From: Spirochaetales bacterium Spiro_09
GTDB lineage: Bacteria > Spirochaetota > Spirochaetia > Treponematales > Treponemataceae
Assembly (NCBI GenBank): GCA_001604385.1
Contig: LVBK01000050.1
Span: forward strand, 1-50,514
Direction of reading: 5' to 3'
Length of the DNA stretch: 50,514 nt
The translations under genes and the position numbers were made by a program. The notes below the pieces were generated by a model, which made no database searches, was not told the origin of the DNA, and saw only the letters and a program-made list of their open reading frames with translations. This document shows positions 40,681-49,986 of this stretch, in pieces (the stretch's first letter is position 1; each line of letters begins with the position of its first letter).

Positions 40681-41672
40681 AGCAAATCCTCCGTAAACTC
40701 GACAATTTTCTTCATATATATTTCCGGAGCGTAAAAATAAGGGCCAATATGCGGCGCATCAGGTATAACAACCCGTTGACTACCCGGTTTCAATTTTGTT
40801 GAAAACAATTCCTGGACACTCCCCAGAGGAACCAGGACATCCGCATTTCCATGAAAAAGAAGAACCGGAACCTGAACAAGATGAATCACGGCACCCGGTC
40901 TCATTCGGGACAATTTTATACGGTCAAACAGCCAGGCGGCACATGAGGTTCCGCACACCACACAGCGGGCAATTATCCTGTTTCTCACAATCAATAAAAC
41001 AAGGCGCTCAAAAATTTCATCATATCTGGCAAAGGATGAATCCGATATCACCCCCTTGACCGCGGAATGAAGCGGATCAGATCCGGCTGCATACATCAAT
41101 ACCGATGCGCCGCCCATCGAAATACCATGTAAAAACAAAGTATTAACATTATAGTTTTGACAAAAGTAAGCTACCCACCCGGCAATATCACGGGATTCCC
41201 GGATACCCATACTCCGTTTGGTTCCTTCACTTTGTCCATGCGATCTCAAATCAATTGAAAACACGTGCCATCCACGACGGAGGTATTCTTCAGATAAATA
41301 ACCAAGACCCGCCGCCGAATCAAGCATACCATGCACCAAAAGAACAGCCCTGCCAACCGGTTGTTCGGGCTCTTCACAATATCCGTATAATAGTAATCCA
41401 TCTTCGGAAAGAATTTCATGGCGATGTATATACCCTTTGTCATATCTTTCAAACCATCGAGCCTTCGCAGCATTTAACGGATCCATTATTTTCATATCAT
41501 GCGTATGGGCATGTACAGGAGATTTCGGTTCAGCCCGGGTAATTTGTCCCGGTTCCAGCTCGGCATGATCGGTTGTTAACGATGAAAAATACAGGACGGT
41601 TCCAGCAACAAAGGAGAAAAGAAACAAGCCCGTAATAAAGAGGCTCGCTATTATACCGAATAACAGTAACAT
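40677..41672 (-). CDS. Membrane-anchored alpha/beta hydrolase
   Basis: A 331-residue protein with one N-terminal membrane helix (FGIIASLFITGLFLFSFVAGTVLYF) and a BEM46/YqkD-like alpha/beta-hydrolase domain. It shows the oxyanion turn LLVHGMLDSA, SIDLRSHGQSEG, nucleophile elbow HGISMGG (Ser), Asp in LFHGNADVLVP and His in IPDAPHIGPY. The triad is complete. It should be an esterase or peptidase held at the membrane; substrate unknown. The ATG lies six bases after TATTCT with TTGTCA 17 bp further up, predicting a leaderless mRNA. First gene of a two-gene operon with the DUF4139 gene. Confidence 0.88.
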   Translation of the reverse strand: MLLLFGIIASLFITGLFLFSFVAGTVLYFSSLTTDHAELEPGQITRAEPKSPVHAHTHDMKIMDPLNAAKARWFERYDKGYIHRHEILSEDGLLLYGYCEEPEQPVGRAVLLVHGMLDSAAGLGYLSEEYLRRGWHVFSIDLRSHGQSEGTKRSMGIRESRDIAGWVAYFCQNYNVNTLFLHGISMGGASVLMYAAGSDPLHSAVKGVISDSSFARYDEIFERLVLLIVRNRIIARCVVCGTSCAAWLFDRIKLSRMRPGAVIHLVQVPVLLFHGNADVLVPLGSVQELFSTKLKPGSQRVVIPDAPHIGPYFYAPEIYMKKIVEFTEDLL

Positions 41673-41678
41673 AAACCC

Positions 41679-41707
41679 AGAATAAACCGATTGTGTTTCA
41701 TTGACAA
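41679..41707 (-). promoter_or_regulatory. Promoter giving a leaderless hydrolase mRNA
   Basis: Minus strand TTGTCA (41702-41707), 17 bp, TATTCT (41679-41684), six bases, ATG. It shares the 97-bp gap with the divergent zinc-peptidase promoter. Confidence 0.65.
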
Positions 41708-41734
41708 GAAGACCACCCTCTAGTCAACATATAC

Positions 41735-41763
41735 TTCATTTTTTGTTTTGTTATGAGTATTAT
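41735..41763 (+). promoter_or_regulatory. Promoter of the zinc-peptidase gene
   Basis: TTCATT (41735-41740), 17 bp, TATTAT (41758-41763), six bases, ATG at 41770. Again leaderless in prediction; the -35 is weak. Confidence 0.5.
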
Positions 41764-41769
41764 ATACCC

Positions 41770-42453
41770 ATGTTCATAGATGTGTATTATCTCTATCTGG
41801 TTATTCCCGCATTGCTTTTTTCTCTGTGGGCTCAATATACGGTGAAAACCACGTTTAAAAAATACTCTACCGTACAAAGCAGACGGGGCATTACCGGAGC
41901 AGAAACCGCACGCCTTCTTCTTGCATCAAATTTGATACCGGATGTTATCATAGAGCAAACCGCAGGATCTTTGACCGATCATTATGATCCTGGCCATAAA
42001 CGCATCCGCCTTTCAAAAAAGGTTTACGCTTCCGCCTCCTTGGCGGCAATAGGGGTAGCCGCACATGAAACTGGACATGCACTGCAACATGCCCAAGCCT
42101 GGCCAGGGCTAGCCGCAAGAAGCTATCTATTGCCGGTAGCATCCGTGGGCTCAACGATGGGGCCATATATTGCACTGGCGGGAATTTTTTTTGGCTTTCC
42201 CCTATTATCCGATATCGGAATCTTTCTGTTTGCAGGAGCTGTAGCCTTTTATATCATTACTCTTCCGGTAGAATTTAATGCTTCTCATCGAGCCATTACT
42301 CTATTAAAAAGCAACGGAATTCTTTCGGCAACAGAATTACAGGGAGTACAAAAAGTACTTTCTGCGGCCGCACTTACCTATGTAGCTTCAGCAGTCACCT
42401 CAATTGCTGGTTTTGTGCGTTTATTGTTACTCTCACGTAACAGACAAAGATAG
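41770..42453 (+). CDS. Neutral zinc metallopeptidase (YugP-like, Zn_peptidase_2)
   Basis: A 227-residue membrane protein. There is an N-terminal helix (YLYLVIPALLFSLWAQY), then ITGAETARLLL and LTDHYDPGHKRIRLSKKVY. The zincin motif HETGH is at residues 99-103, followed by two or three further helices and PVEFNASHRAI, which supplies the third ligand region. This order is the hallmark of the YugP family. The upstream in-frame ATG 41701 would add 23 residues across the promoter. Its stop codon is followed at once by two DnaA boxes. Confidence 0.93.
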   Translation: MFIDVYYLYLVIPALLFSLWAQYTVKTTFKKYSTVQSRRGITGAETARLLLASNLIPDVIIEQTAGSLTDHYDPGHKRIRLSKKVYASASLAAIGVAAHETGHALQHAQAWPGLAARSYLLPVASVGSTMGPYIALAGIFFGFPLLSDIGIFLFAGAVAFYIITLPVEFNASHRAITLLKSNGILSATELQGVQKVLSAAALTYVASAVTSIAGFVRLLLLSRNRQR

Positions 42454-42473
42454 TTATCCACAAGTTATCCACA
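42454..42473 (+). promoter_or_regulatory. Two DnaA boxes (TTATCCACA x2)
   Basis: Perfect TTATCCACA at 42454-42462 and 42465-42473, same orientation, 2 bp apart, beginning directly after the peptidase stop codon. Confidence 0.75.
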
Positions 42474-42680
42474 TTAACATTCAGAGAATGAGGGGGTTCC
42501 CCATTTTTAGGCTTCAATATAGAAGCAGGAGGGCAAGCTATATTTCTTTTTAAAGCTCTTGTTTCTTTATATCATCGGGGTTATTTCAATGCTATTTGCT
42601 TCGTTTTTCATGTAAATTCAACATCCTTTTCATTTGTCAGAAGCTTAAACGTCAATTGACAATATCCTGCATCTCCTCAC

Positions 42681-42720
42681 AAAAAAAAATGCTGTATCCC
42701 CAAGACCAGGGATACAGCAT
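42681..42720 (-). terminator. Rho-independent terminator of the recF-to-cyclophilin run
   Basis: ATGCTGTATCCC (42689-42700) and GGGATACAGCAT (42709-42720) form a perfect 12-bp stem with an 8-base loop; on the minus strand nine T follow. Confidence 0.93.
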
Positions 42721-42770
42721 TTCGCTTATCTTTTTATGTAGTCAAATAATATGGCCTGAATACACACAAG

Positions 42771-42790
42771 ATATGCACAAATTATCCACA
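42771..42790 (+). promoter_or_regulatory. DnaA box pair (ATATGCACA, TTATCCACA)
   Basis: ATATGCACA (42771-42779; one mismatch from TTATNCACA) and a perfect TTATCCACA (42782-42790), same orientation and the same 2-bp spacing as the pair at 42454-42473. Confidence 0.6.
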
Positions 42791-42818
42791 AAAGTGAATA
42801 TCATGAACACATCTATTA

Positions 42819-43904
42819 TCACTTTATCGACAACAGCTCTAAATCAAATGCAATATATGCATTACCGGGAATAACACCACCGGCACCTGCTGCACCATAC
42901 GCAAGTTCTGGCGGAATAATGATTGTTCTTTTTTCATTAATCTTCATTTCCAGTGCCTGGGAATCAAATCCAGGAATTAACATTCCCCGTCCGACTTGAA
43001 ATTCTAGCGGCGCATGCATATCTGAATCATCAAACACTTTTCCGTCCAGGAGATACCCTTTATATTTCATCGTCAGTGTTTGTCCGGCCTTTGCAGACTC
43101 TCCGGTTCCTTCACGCGTAATCTCATAAAAAACACCGGAAGAGGCTTTTTGCGCTTTCGGCCATTTTGTCTGAATCATAGCCAGCGCATCAGCTTTTGCT
43201 TTCTCCGCGGAAGCCCGCTCACGATCACCTCTCGTTGACAACAATCTGTTAAAGTCTGCCTGATTGGTAGTGAATGCCTTTGCTTCCTCTCCCCGGCGGA
43301 TAATCTGTACATGAATAATCTTATCTCCGGCTTGAATTGAATTGACAACAGTCTGTCCATCAAGAACGTTACCGAATACAGTATGCTTTCCATCAAGCCA
43401 GGGAGTAGCAACATGAGTGATAAAAAACTGGCTTCCATTCGTTCCGGGTCCGGCATTGGCCATTGACAATACTCCAGGGCCTTCATGTTTGAGTGAAGCA
43501 TCAATTTCATCAGGGAAGCGGTAACCAGGTCCGCCGGAACCGTTTCCGCTCGGATCACCACCCTGAATCATAAAATCAGCTATTACCCGGTGAAAGGTCA
43601 ACCCGTCATAAAAAGGTTTCCCCTTGGCTGCATCAAGGGTTCCTTCAGCCAAACCAACAAAATTGCATACGGTTAAAGGCGTTTTCTTGTAGAAAAGTTC
43701 CAGCACTATTGTGCCCTTGGTTGTTTCCATAATTGCAAACATTCCATCCCGATCAATAACCTTTGATCCGGATTCGGTTTTCTCTGACATACTATCTCCT
43801 GTCGTGACGGATGCACCGCCGAAAATAAGGACACCGGCAGTCGCTGTCCCAACAACACATAATGATACAATTGCAACCAGTAAAGCTTTCATTTTTTTGG
43901 TCAT
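42819..43904 (-). CDS. Secreted cyclophilin-FKBP fusion (dual-family prolyl isomerase)
   Basis: A 361-residue protein with a signal peptide or N-terminal anchor ([20 protein letters not shown]). Residues about 55-210 are a cyclophilin ([37 protein letters not shown]; the catalytic Arg of FHR is present). Residues about 215-260 are a charged linker. Residues about 265-361 are an FKBP domain ([43 protein letters not shown]). Both isomerase sites look intact. It should fold proteins in the periplasm. Fusions of these two families are rare; one has been described from Treponema denticola. It overlaps glpK by 4 bp, and AAAGGAG lies within the glpK end. Confidence 0.95.
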   Translation of the reverse strand: MTKKMKALLVAIVSLCVVGTATAGVLIFGGASVTTGDSMSEKTESGSKVIDRDGMFAIMETTKGTIVLELFYKKTPLTVCNFVGLAEGTLDAAKGKPFYDGLTFHRVIADFMIQGGDPSGNGSGGPGYRFPDEIDASLKHEGPGVLSMANAGPGTNGSQFFITHVATPWLDGKHTVFGNVLDGQTVVNSIQAGDKIIHVQIIRRGEEAKAFTTNQADFNRLLSTRGDRERASAEKAKADALAMIQTKWPKAQKASSGVFYEITREGTGESAKAGQTLTMKYKGYLLDGKVFDDSDMHAPLEFQVGRGMLIPGFDSQALEMKINEKRTIIIPPELAYGAAGAGGVIPGNAYIAFDLELLSIK

Positions 43905-45397
43905 ACTTTGAACTCCTTTGCAGAGCAGACAGCTTTATGCCAGGCTTTCATTCTGTATACTCTTTCTTCTTTATCCATCGAAGGCTCAAAACGCTTTTTT
44001 TCTTTCCATTTTCTTGAAATCTCGTCCAAATTATCCCAGTAGCCACAATGTAACCCGGCTAAATATGCAGCCCCAAGAGCGGTAATTTCTACAACTTCCG
44101 GAAGACTTACAGGTATTGCAGATATATTTGCCTGAAACTGCATCAAAAAAGCATTGGCGGTAGCACCACCATCAGCCTTAAGACTTTCAAGACAGGTTCC
44201 AGAATCCGCACACATTGCAGCAAGAAGATCTTCGGATTGATACGCGATGCTTTCCAAAGCGGCGCGGACAATATGTGCGCTTCCAATACCTCGGGTAAGT
44301 CCAAACAAGGACCCTCTTACATCCGGATCCCAGTATGGAGCACCAAGACCAACAAAGGCTGGAACCAAAAAAACACCTGCACTGTCCGGAACGGATAGTG
44401 CCAGTTGTTCAGACTCTGCAGAGGTTTGAATCATATGCAATTCATCGCGTAACCATTGAATTACAGCTCCGGCAATAAATACAGAACCCTCCAGTGCATA
44501 GGTTGTTTTGCCTCTAATTTTCCAGGCAACAGTGGTTAAAAGATTATTACTTGACCATACCGGGTGATTTCCCGTATTCATCAGGGTAAAGCAACCTGTT
44601 CCATACGTATTCTTTGCTGTCCCCGGGTTGAAACAGCCATGACCGAAGAGAGCCGCTTGCTGATCGCCAGCAACTCCTGTAATGGGAATGGAACAATCAA
44701 ACAAACCCGAGAGGGTTGTTCCATAATCATCTGAACTCTGCTTGACCTCCGGTAAAATATGAATGGGTATACCAAGGATTGAACATAACACAGGATCCCA
44801 TCGTTCATCGGTAATATTGAACAAAAGGGTACGGGAAGCATTGGTAATATCTGTTCTATGTTGGCCCGTAAGTTTCCATAACAACCAACTATCAATCGTT
44901 CCTACCAGTATTTCGCCTTTTTCGGCTCTGTCCCGCAATGCAGAATTATTCCGAAAGAGCCAGGATAATTTGGTACCGGAAAAATAGGGATCAAGCCGCA
45001 AACCGGTCCGGTTTCTGAATTCAGTCTCAAGCCCATTTGCGACCAATTCCTCACAAATACCTGTTGAACGTCTGCATTGCCATACAACAGCCCGGGTCAC
45101 GGCTTTTCCGGTTTGCTTATCCCATACAACGATCGTTTCTCGCTGATTTGTTATACCTATAGCAACAACTTCCGTCGCGGATAAACCAGACAGGGACAAG
45201 GCATCCCGGGCTGTTTCGTATTGACTATTCCAAATTTCTTCCGGATCATGTTCAACCCATCCCGGTTGGGGATAGTATTGGGGAAATTCTTTCTGCGCTT
45301 GCGAAAGGATATTTCCTTCATGATCAAAGATAATTGTCCGGGAAGAGGTTGTTCCTTGATCAAAGGACATTATTACTTTGTCAGTTGTTTTTTTCAT
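43901..45397 (-). CDS. glpK: Glycerol kinase
   Basis: A 498-residue FGGY kinase. It starts [19 protein letters not shown] (phosphate 1 loop). It includes [36 protein letters not shown] (phosphate 2), TYGTGCF and [18 protein letters not shown] (adenosine motif). All fit GlpK rather than other sugar kinases. It makes glycerol-3-phosphate from glycerol and ATP for lipid synthesis or catabolism. No glpF or glpD is beside it. ATG 45397 is chosen because the longer frame to 45451 runs into the preceding gene; the two genes overlap by 17 bp. Confidence 0.95.
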   Translation of the reverse strand: MKKTTDKVIMSFDQGTTSSRTIIFDHEGNILSQAQKEFPQYYPQPGWVEHDPEEIWNSQYETARDALSLSGLSATEVVAIGITNQRETIVVWDKQTGKAVTRAVVWQCRRSTGICEELVANGLETEFRNRTGLRLDPYFSGTKLSWLFRNNSALRDRAEKGEILVGTIDSWLLWKLTGQHRTDITNASRTLLFNITDERWDPVLCSILGIPIHILPEVKQSSDDYGTTLSGLFDCSIPITGVAGDQQAALFGHGCFNPGTAKNTYGTGCFTLMNTGNHPVWSSNNLLTTVAWKIRGKTTYALEGSVFIAGAVIQWLRDELHMIQTSAESEQLALSVPDSAGVFLVPAFVGLGAPYWDPDVRGSLFGLTRGIGSAHIVRAALESIAYQSEDLLAAMCADSGTCLESLKADGGATANAFLMQFQANISAIPVSLPEVVEITALGAAYLAGLHCGYWDNLDEISRKWKEKKRFEPSMDKEERVYRMKAWHKAVCSAKEFKV

Positions 45398-46175
45398 ATT
45401 CGGATATAAACCAATTGTACATCGCTTCCGCCCTTGTAGAAAAAGAAGCATTTATTTTTCCATCAATTCCGGGAATGGCAGGAAATGAAGCACGTGTTAT
45501 TGCGTATATCAATAAATAGTCTTGTAAATCATGAACAACTAAAGAAACTCTTAAATTTCCGGCCTCAATCAACGTAATAAACGAGTATTTCAAAGCATCG
45601 ATGTTGCGGGAAAAAAAGGCTGCACCAGAGGAATCGGTTTTATACGCATAGGTATATGCGTACTCACCGAAAGTCAAATCTTTATGTATAGCAGTCAGTA
45701 TAAGACCGTCTCCATCTCCGTCAAGAGGATCTGCAATTCGCTGACGATCCCGGTCATTATTAACCGTATAGGATTTTTCATAGAGCGTTCGCATTTTTTG
45801 TCTGCTGGTTGAAAAATATTCAAGTCCTTCCAGAGAGGATACACTACGCAATATTTGTGAAATAGTCCTTCGCCCTGTTTTAATTGAATTGTTGTGAATA
45901 TTTTTTTTCTTGTACAAATACAAGGTTTCTGAAAAGAAAGGAGGAAGCTTGCCATCCCAATTATCTATAGCCTGATCGGCAAGAGGGGTGTCTGGCGCCA
46001 AAGAGGGATATACATCCCTCTTCCGATATATGGTATTTTGTATATGCCCTTCAGAAAGAAGTACAGTGACGATTTCGGCGGGTAGCATCTCTTGTAATTG
46101 TTTTTCCAGAGAATCTGAAAAGACTGAAGTTACAAAGATAGTTGCAATTACCCATAGCAAAATCGTCTTTTTCAT
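45381..46175 (-). CDS. Hypothetical secreted protein
   Basis: A 264-residue protein with a clear signal peptide (MKKTILLWVIATIFVTSVFSDS). The mature part holds ADQAIDNWDGKLPPFFSETLYLY, TISQILRSVSSLEGLEYFSTSRQKMRTLY and RIADPLDGDGDGLILTAIHKDLTFGEYAYTY, without membrane helices or cysteines. It resembles treponemal proteins of unknown function (possibly DUF6675), but I cannot confirm this. It starts one base after the jag stop and overlaps glpK by 17 bp, so it belongs to the same transcript as the membrane-insertion genes. Confidence 0.75.
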   Translation of the reverse strand: MKKTILLWVIATIFVTSVFSDSLEKQLQEMLPAEIVTVLLSEGHIQNTIYRKRDVYPSLAPDTPLADQAIDNWDGKLPPFFSETLYLYKKKNIHNNSIKTGRRTISQILRSVSSLEGLEYFSTSRQKMRTLYEKSYTVNNDRDRQRIADPLDGDGDGLILTAIHKDLTFGEYAYTYAYKTDSSGAAFFSRNIDALKYSFITLIEAGNLRVSLVVHDLQDYLLIYAITRASFPAIPGIDGKINASFSTRAEAMYNWFISEYEKNN

Positions 46176-46868
46176 TTATCTTCCTTTATAAAATACACGA
46201 ACCTGCTTATACAGACCCTCTCCCTCGCTTTTTGTGTCAACATCTCCAATATCATTGAGGGTCGTATGTATCAATCGCCTTTCAAACGGATTCATCGGCT
46301 CAAGCAATATGGATCCCCGTGAAGAGCGAACTCTGTCTGCCGTCGTGTATGCAAGACGGACAAGCGATTCCTCTCGCCGGATTCGATAATTTTCCGAATC
46401 AAGTATAATTCTGGTATCTTCACGTCCAAGTTTACCGGCATATACATTCGCCAATAATTGAATTGCATCCAGATTTTTACCCTTTCGTCCAATAAGTATC
46501 GAGGAACTTTTGGAATTAAGGCGCAAACCTATCTTCCTCTCTTCCCGCGACATTACTTCTACAGTAACATCATATCCCATTTTTCTTATTACTGATGCAA
46601 CGAAATCGATCATTGCTTTTTCAAATTCATCCTTTGGCAAGGGATCCTGGAAAATGTTTCTTGTTTTAGGCAAGGCTCCGTCAAATTCCGGATCTGGTTG
46701 AATTGATGACTCGGTATGAACCCGAATTCGAACATAGCCTTTCTTAAAAATACTGTTTTTTTGTGTTTCAATGATCTCAACATCAAACTGATCTTTCTCA
46801 AGACTCAATTCTGCTGCAGCAAGCTCAATAGCTTCTTTCTCGGTTTTACCTTCAAATTCATATGTCAT
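46176..46868 (-). CDS. jag: Jag/KhpB-family RNA-binding protein (Jag_N, KH, R3H)
   Basis: A 230-residue protein with three domains. Jag_N is about 1-50 (YEFEGKTEKEAIELAAAEL). The KH-like domain is about 85-160 with a canonical loop, LIGRKGKNLDAIQLL. The C-terminal R3H domain holds MNPFERRLIHTTLND (Arg-x3-His). KhpB-type proteins bind many small RNAs and affect cell growth. Lying 24 bp after yidC is its standard place. Confidence 0.96.
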   Translation of the reverse strand: MTYEFEGKTEKEAIELAAAELSLEKDQFDVEIIETQKNSIFKKGYVRIRVHTESSIQPDPEFDGALPKTRNIFQDPLPKDEFEKAMIDFVASVIRKMGYDVTVEVMSREERKIGLRLNSKSSSILIGRKGKNLDAIQLLANVYAGKLGREDTRIILDSENYRIRREESLVRLAYTTADRVRSSRGSILLEPMNPFERRLIHTTLNDIGDVDTKSEGEGLYKQVRVFYKGR

Positions 46869-46892
46869 ATAAACGCTCCTGGCGAAATAATG

Positions 46893-48629
46893 TTACTGTT
46901 TAATCAGGTGCAGCCCATTTTTTTTGGCATGCATCATTTTATTTATAATAACCTGCTGCACAAGCGTAAGAATATTTGACAAAGTCCAATACAAAATAAG
47001 GCCTGCAGGTGCATTATAAAACAGGAAAAAGAAAATAAGGGGCATACCATACATCATAATTTTCATGCTGCTGTTTTGTTGGGTTGCACCGGGAGTCTGT
47101 GTCACTTTACCAAATAATAACTGGGATACGACATAAATTATCGGTAAAATGCGCAATTCATTACCCAAAAACGGCAGTTCAAAACCAAACTTGAAAATAC
47201 TGTCACCCTGTGACAAATCTGGTATCCATCCTGGTATAAACATGGCCCCACGGAACTCAAAATAATTATTGAATAATCCATACATGGCAAAAATAAGGGG
47301 AAATTGAATGAGCATTGGTAAACAACCGGACAGAGGATTATACCCGGCAGTTTTATAAAACTTGGCCATTTCCTCATTCATTTTTTGCTGATTGTCCTTA
47401 TATTTTTCCTGTATTTCCTTGATTTTTGGTTGAAGCTCCTGCATTTTCAAAGTCGATTCGGAACTTTTTTTCGTCAGCGGGAAAATAACTATTCTCATAA
47501 GAATCGTCATGAGAATGATAGAGACACCCCAATTGGGAATCAACTTGTAAAACAGTTCCATTATCCACTTGAGCAAAATTTCAAGTGGAGCAAGCGGTCC
47601 GCTCGAACCGACAATTTCGTTCAATTTGGCATTATTCAATCCATAGGGATTATTTGTCAGCACGTTATATTTTGCCAAATTCTTATCTGTCCTCGGACCT
47701 ACATAAAACCGCCAGGTATCAGTATTTCGAATTTGATTAATTGGAGACCGGACAATATACATTTGGGCTCGGGTCGTATCCGGTTCTTCGCTCATTGTCG
47801 TAACAAAGGCATTCTTGACTGAAAAATCCGGAACTGCAATCAAGGTAAAATACTTACCTGCTACACCTATCCAGGAAAAAGGGCTTTCTACAGAACGGGT
47901 TTGACCGGGATTCAACTTCAGTGTTTTCTTCTTGTTATCCTGCAAATAGAAAAAATGCCGGTATTCATATTTATCCTGTTGTACATTCCAATGAGGCCCA
48001 ATCTGAGGAGATGTTTGCAAAGTATAGGAAGCATCCCCGATATGTAGACCATTAAAACTCTGGTCTCCATCGATTGTAATTTCCAGTTCAAACATATAGT
48101 CATCGGGATTGAACGTATATTGCTTAGCAAGGGTAAAAGAGCCCGAAGTACCGTCCTGATTTCTGACCATCATCGTTCTATAAAAGCCAATCACATGGTC
48201 ACCAATACGGCGCACATTGAACAATTGGTCAACCGGAGTACCATTGCTATCTCCCAGTTTCAGAGAAAAGGCCCGGTTACCCTGATTGATGATTTCAGCC
48301 ATTTGAACAAAATTACCCTGATCAATATGGTTTTTCAGGTGATAGGAAACAATATCACCACCGCGATTTGTAAATTCCACTTTCACCAAAGGGGTCTCAA
48401 TTACAAAGCGTTCTTCAGTCAATGAAGATTCCTCTTCAATAACCGAAACAGTTGTCTCCTGTGGCTGACTGGAAGCCGGTTGTGCTACATTAACCGGTTC
48501 TGAAAGGGAAACGTTTTCAGTTTTTCCTGGTTGTATTGGATCCGATGGGAAAAAAATTGTTTGTATAGAAAAACCAAGTATGATAACAACCGTCGAAAGC
48601 ACTATCGCAATTACAGTATTCTTGTCCAT
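46893..48629 (-). CDS. yidC: Membrane protein insertase YidC
   Basis: A 578-residue protein of the Gram-negative type. There is an N-terminal helix (TVIAIVLSTVVIILGFSIQTIFF), a periplasmic beta-sandwich domain (about 70-340), then five helices. The second-to-last group includes WGVSIILMTILMRIVIFPLT, whose Arg is the conserved groove residue. The coiled-coil loop KMQELQPKIKEIQEKYKDNQ is present, as is YNPLSGCLPMLIQFPLIFAMY. It inserts inner-membrane proteins alone or with Sec. Neighbours yidD (21 bp upstream) and jag (24 bp downstream) are standard. Confidence 0.97.
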   Translation of the reverse strand: MDKNTVIAIVLSTVVIILGFSIQTIFFPSDPIQPGKTENVSLSEPVNVAQPASSQPQETTVSVIEEESSLTEERFVIETPLVKVEFTNRGGDIVSYHLKNHIDQGNFVQMAEIINQGNRAFSLKLGDSNGTPVDQLFNVRRIGDHVIGFYRTMMVRNQDGTSGSFTLAKQYTFNPDDYMFELEITIDGDQSFNGLHIGDASYTLQTSPQIGPHWNVQQDKYEYRHFFYLQDNKKKTLKLNPGQTRSVESPFSWIGVAGKYFTLIAVPDFSVKNAFVTTMSEEPDTTRAQMYIVRSPINQIRNTDTWRFYVGPRTDKNLAKYNVLTNNPYGLNNAKLNEIVGSSGPLAPLEILLKWIMELFYKLIPNWGVSIILMTILMRIVIFPLTKKSSESTLKMQELQPKIKEIQEKYKDNQQKMNEEMAKFYKTAGYNPLSGCLPMLIQFPLIFAMYGLFNNYFEFRGAMFIPGWIPDLSQGDSIFKFGFELPFLGNELRILPIIYVVSQLLFGKVTQTPGATQQNSSMKIMMYGMPLIFFFLFYNAPAGLILYWTLSNILTLVQQVIINKMMHAKKNGLHLIKQ

Positions 48630-48650
48630 TCTGTACTGACTCCTTATCAG

Positions 48651-48872
48651 TTATGGTACGGGATCATAACCGCCTTCATGGAAAGGGTGACAGCGCAAGA
48701 TACGTTTGATAGCTAGAAACGATCCCTTTAATGGACCATATCTGGTTATTGATTCGTAGGCATACGCAGAGCATGTCGGATAATATCTGCAGGAGGGTGG
48801 AAAGAAAGGAGAAATAAACCGTTGATACAAGCGGATAAGCCCGCATAAGGCTTTTTGCAAAACCATTTTCAT
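48651..48872 (-). CDS. yidD: YidD membrane protein insertion efficiency factor
   Basis: A 73-residue protein with the whole-family signature: [27 protein letters not shown] in parts, then [36 protein letters not shown]. Cys residues in PSCRYYPTC and RCHP are conserved. It overlaps rnpA by 4 bp. Confidence 0.96.
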   Translation of the reverse strand: MKMVLQKALCGLIRLYQRFISPFFPPSCRYYPTCSAYAYESITRYGPLKGSFLAIKRILRCHPFHEGGYDPVP

Positions 48873-49222
48873 ACACTATCCAGCCAGATACCCGCTTTTC
48901 TGATAAGAGTTTTCATCTGTCGTTCTCTTTCAGTAAAACTGTCATTTCCCGGATAAACCAGAACAACAATATCGAAACCGGACATAAGGTGGTGTTTATT
49001 CAAGCGGTACACTTCCCGACTTAACCGTCGGGAACGATTTCTCTCTACGGCAGTTCCGTATCCGCGCGGAAAGGTAAAAACAATCCTGTTCCGCTCCATC
49101 CCGTTAGACAGGACAAACAACTTTGCCCCGTAGCAGCTATATTTCTTTCCCTTTCGGAAAACAGTCTGGATACATGCGGAACGTATCAAACGTTCCGCTT
49201 TGCAAAATCCTGAGCGTTTCAC
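48869..49222 (-). CDS. rnpA: Ribonuclease P protein component
   Basis: A 117-residue basic protein. [45 protein letters not shown] (the RNR motif, in two halves) and [10 protein letters not shown] are diagnostic. It binds RNase P RNA and helps mature the 5' ends of tRNAs. It lies 14 bp after rpmH and overlaps yidD by 4 bp. Confidence 0.96.
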   Translation of the reverse strand: MKRSGFCKAERLIRSACIQTVFRKGKKYSCYGAKLFVLSNGMERNRIVFTFPRGYGTAVERNRSRRLSREVYRLNKHHLMSGFDIVVLVYPGNDSFTERERQMKTLIRKAGIWLDSV

Positions 49223-49236
49223 AGCTCACGCGTACG

Positions 49237-49392
49237 TCAGTACGGCTTCTTTTCGTCAGAAACTGAAAGTTTATAACGGCCTTTTGCTCTTCTGCGTTTT
49301 AACACCAGACGACCACCACGTGTTGCCATACGTGCTCTAAAGCCGAACTTGCGGTTGCGCTTAACTTTACTGGGCTGATATGTCCGTTTCAT
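49237..49392 (-). CDS. rpmH: 50S ribosomal protein L34
   Basis: A 51-residue, very basic protein read directly from the minus strand: [20 protein letters not shown], followed by [19 protein letters not shown]. This is the invariant L34 sequence, with a short extra C-terminal tail ending DEKKPY. AAAGGAG lies 11 bases before the ATG. Its own promoter (49433-49462) is visible in the 120-bp gap after the DUF721 gene. It leads the rnpA-yidD-yidC-jag cluster. Confidence 0.97.
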   Translation of the reverse strand: MKRTYQPSKVKRNRKFGFRARMATRGGRLVLKRRRAKGRYKLSVSDEKKPY

Positions 49393-49432
49393 GGAACTGT
49401 AGACTCCTTTATTTGTAAGAACCCTGAATTTC

Positions 49433-49462
49433 TATATACGAAAAACCGGTTCAAATGTTCAA
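49433..49462 (-). promoter_or_regulatory. rpmH promoter
   Basis: Minus strand TTGAAC (49457-49462), 18 bp, TATATA (49433-49438). The predicted leader to rpmH is about 35 nt. Confidence 0.6.
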
Positions 49463-49463
49463 G

Positions 49464-49505
49464 ATGGTATGATACCACAGGCAAGGCAGTATACCTGTAT
49501 ACCAT
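49464..49505 (-). terminator. Bulged hairpin between the DUF721 gene and rpmH
   Basis: ATGGTAT…ATACCAT (outer 7 bp) and ACAGG…CCTGT (inner 5 bp) form a stem with a 6-base bulge. It stands just after the DUF721 stop and just before the rpmH promoter. It lacks a T-tract; it may attenuate read-through. Confidence 0.45.
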
Positions 49506-49512
49506 TGGCTGG

Positions 49513-49986
49513 TCAAGACTCGGGAAAGATATCCTTCCCTTTGCGAATACTGTTTTTTAGGCGTAAAAGAACTTCTTTTAATGGTTCATCAAGGTTTTCT
49601 TTTACTGCTATATCCGGCTCATCCTCTTTTTTGTCTCTTTTTACACCCTCTCCTACCCGCTTTTTTGGCAATGTATACGGAGCCTCTTTGGTATCATGTA
49701 TTCTGATAACCATATTTTTAAGTTTTAATTCCGGAAATTGTACATCCAGGGCATGTAATATCCTTTTCTTGTTAAATGAAAGCATCTGACTCCATCCTGG
49801 ATGGTCAACCTCCACAAGAATCATTCCCTTATCAACATCTATAACCTTACTATGCGCAGATATATCAGCACCGGCAATTTCAGCCCAAAAAGATATAAAA
49901 CGGGACGCAGTCTGTGCTGTATCTGAATCTATTTGATTAAACAGGTTTGAAACAATTTCCGATGCTTTTTTTACATCATGAGACAT
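49513..49986 (-). CDS. DUF721 protein, DciA-like
   Basis: A 157-residue protein from ATG 49986, which overlaps the recF stop by 11 bp and follows GGGGGGAAG. Residues 1-95 match DUF721: a helical start, ISFWAEIAGADISAHSKVIDVDKGMILVEVDHPGWSQML and KKRILHALDVQFPELKLKNMVIRI. The C-terminal 60 residues are charged and low-complexity. DUF721 includes DciA, the ancestral loader of the replicative helicase DnaB; placement beside recF near the origin agrees. Whether this branch performs that role is inference. Confidence 0.85.
   Translation of the reverse strand: MSHDVKKASEIVSNLFNQIDSDTAQTASRFISFWAEIAGADISAHSKVIDVDKGMILVEVDHPGWSQMLSFNKKRILHALDVQFPELKLKNMVIRIHDTKEAPYTLPKKRVGEGVKRDKKEDEPDIAVKENLDEPLKEVLLRLKNSIRKGKDIFPES

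Larger units (their letters stand above)
42454..42818. other. Gene-free stretch with DnaA boxes
   Basis: A 365-bp AT-rich gap. It holds two perfect DnaA boxes at its left edge, the terminator of the minus-strand operon (42681-42720) in the middle, and one perfect plus one near-perfect DnaA box at the right. I see no gene or RNA. Confidence 0.6.

Noticed and set aside
42454..42818. Definite oriC
   Set aside because: DnaA boxes are few, gene orientation does not switch, and dnaA is not in the window. Reported as a candidate only.
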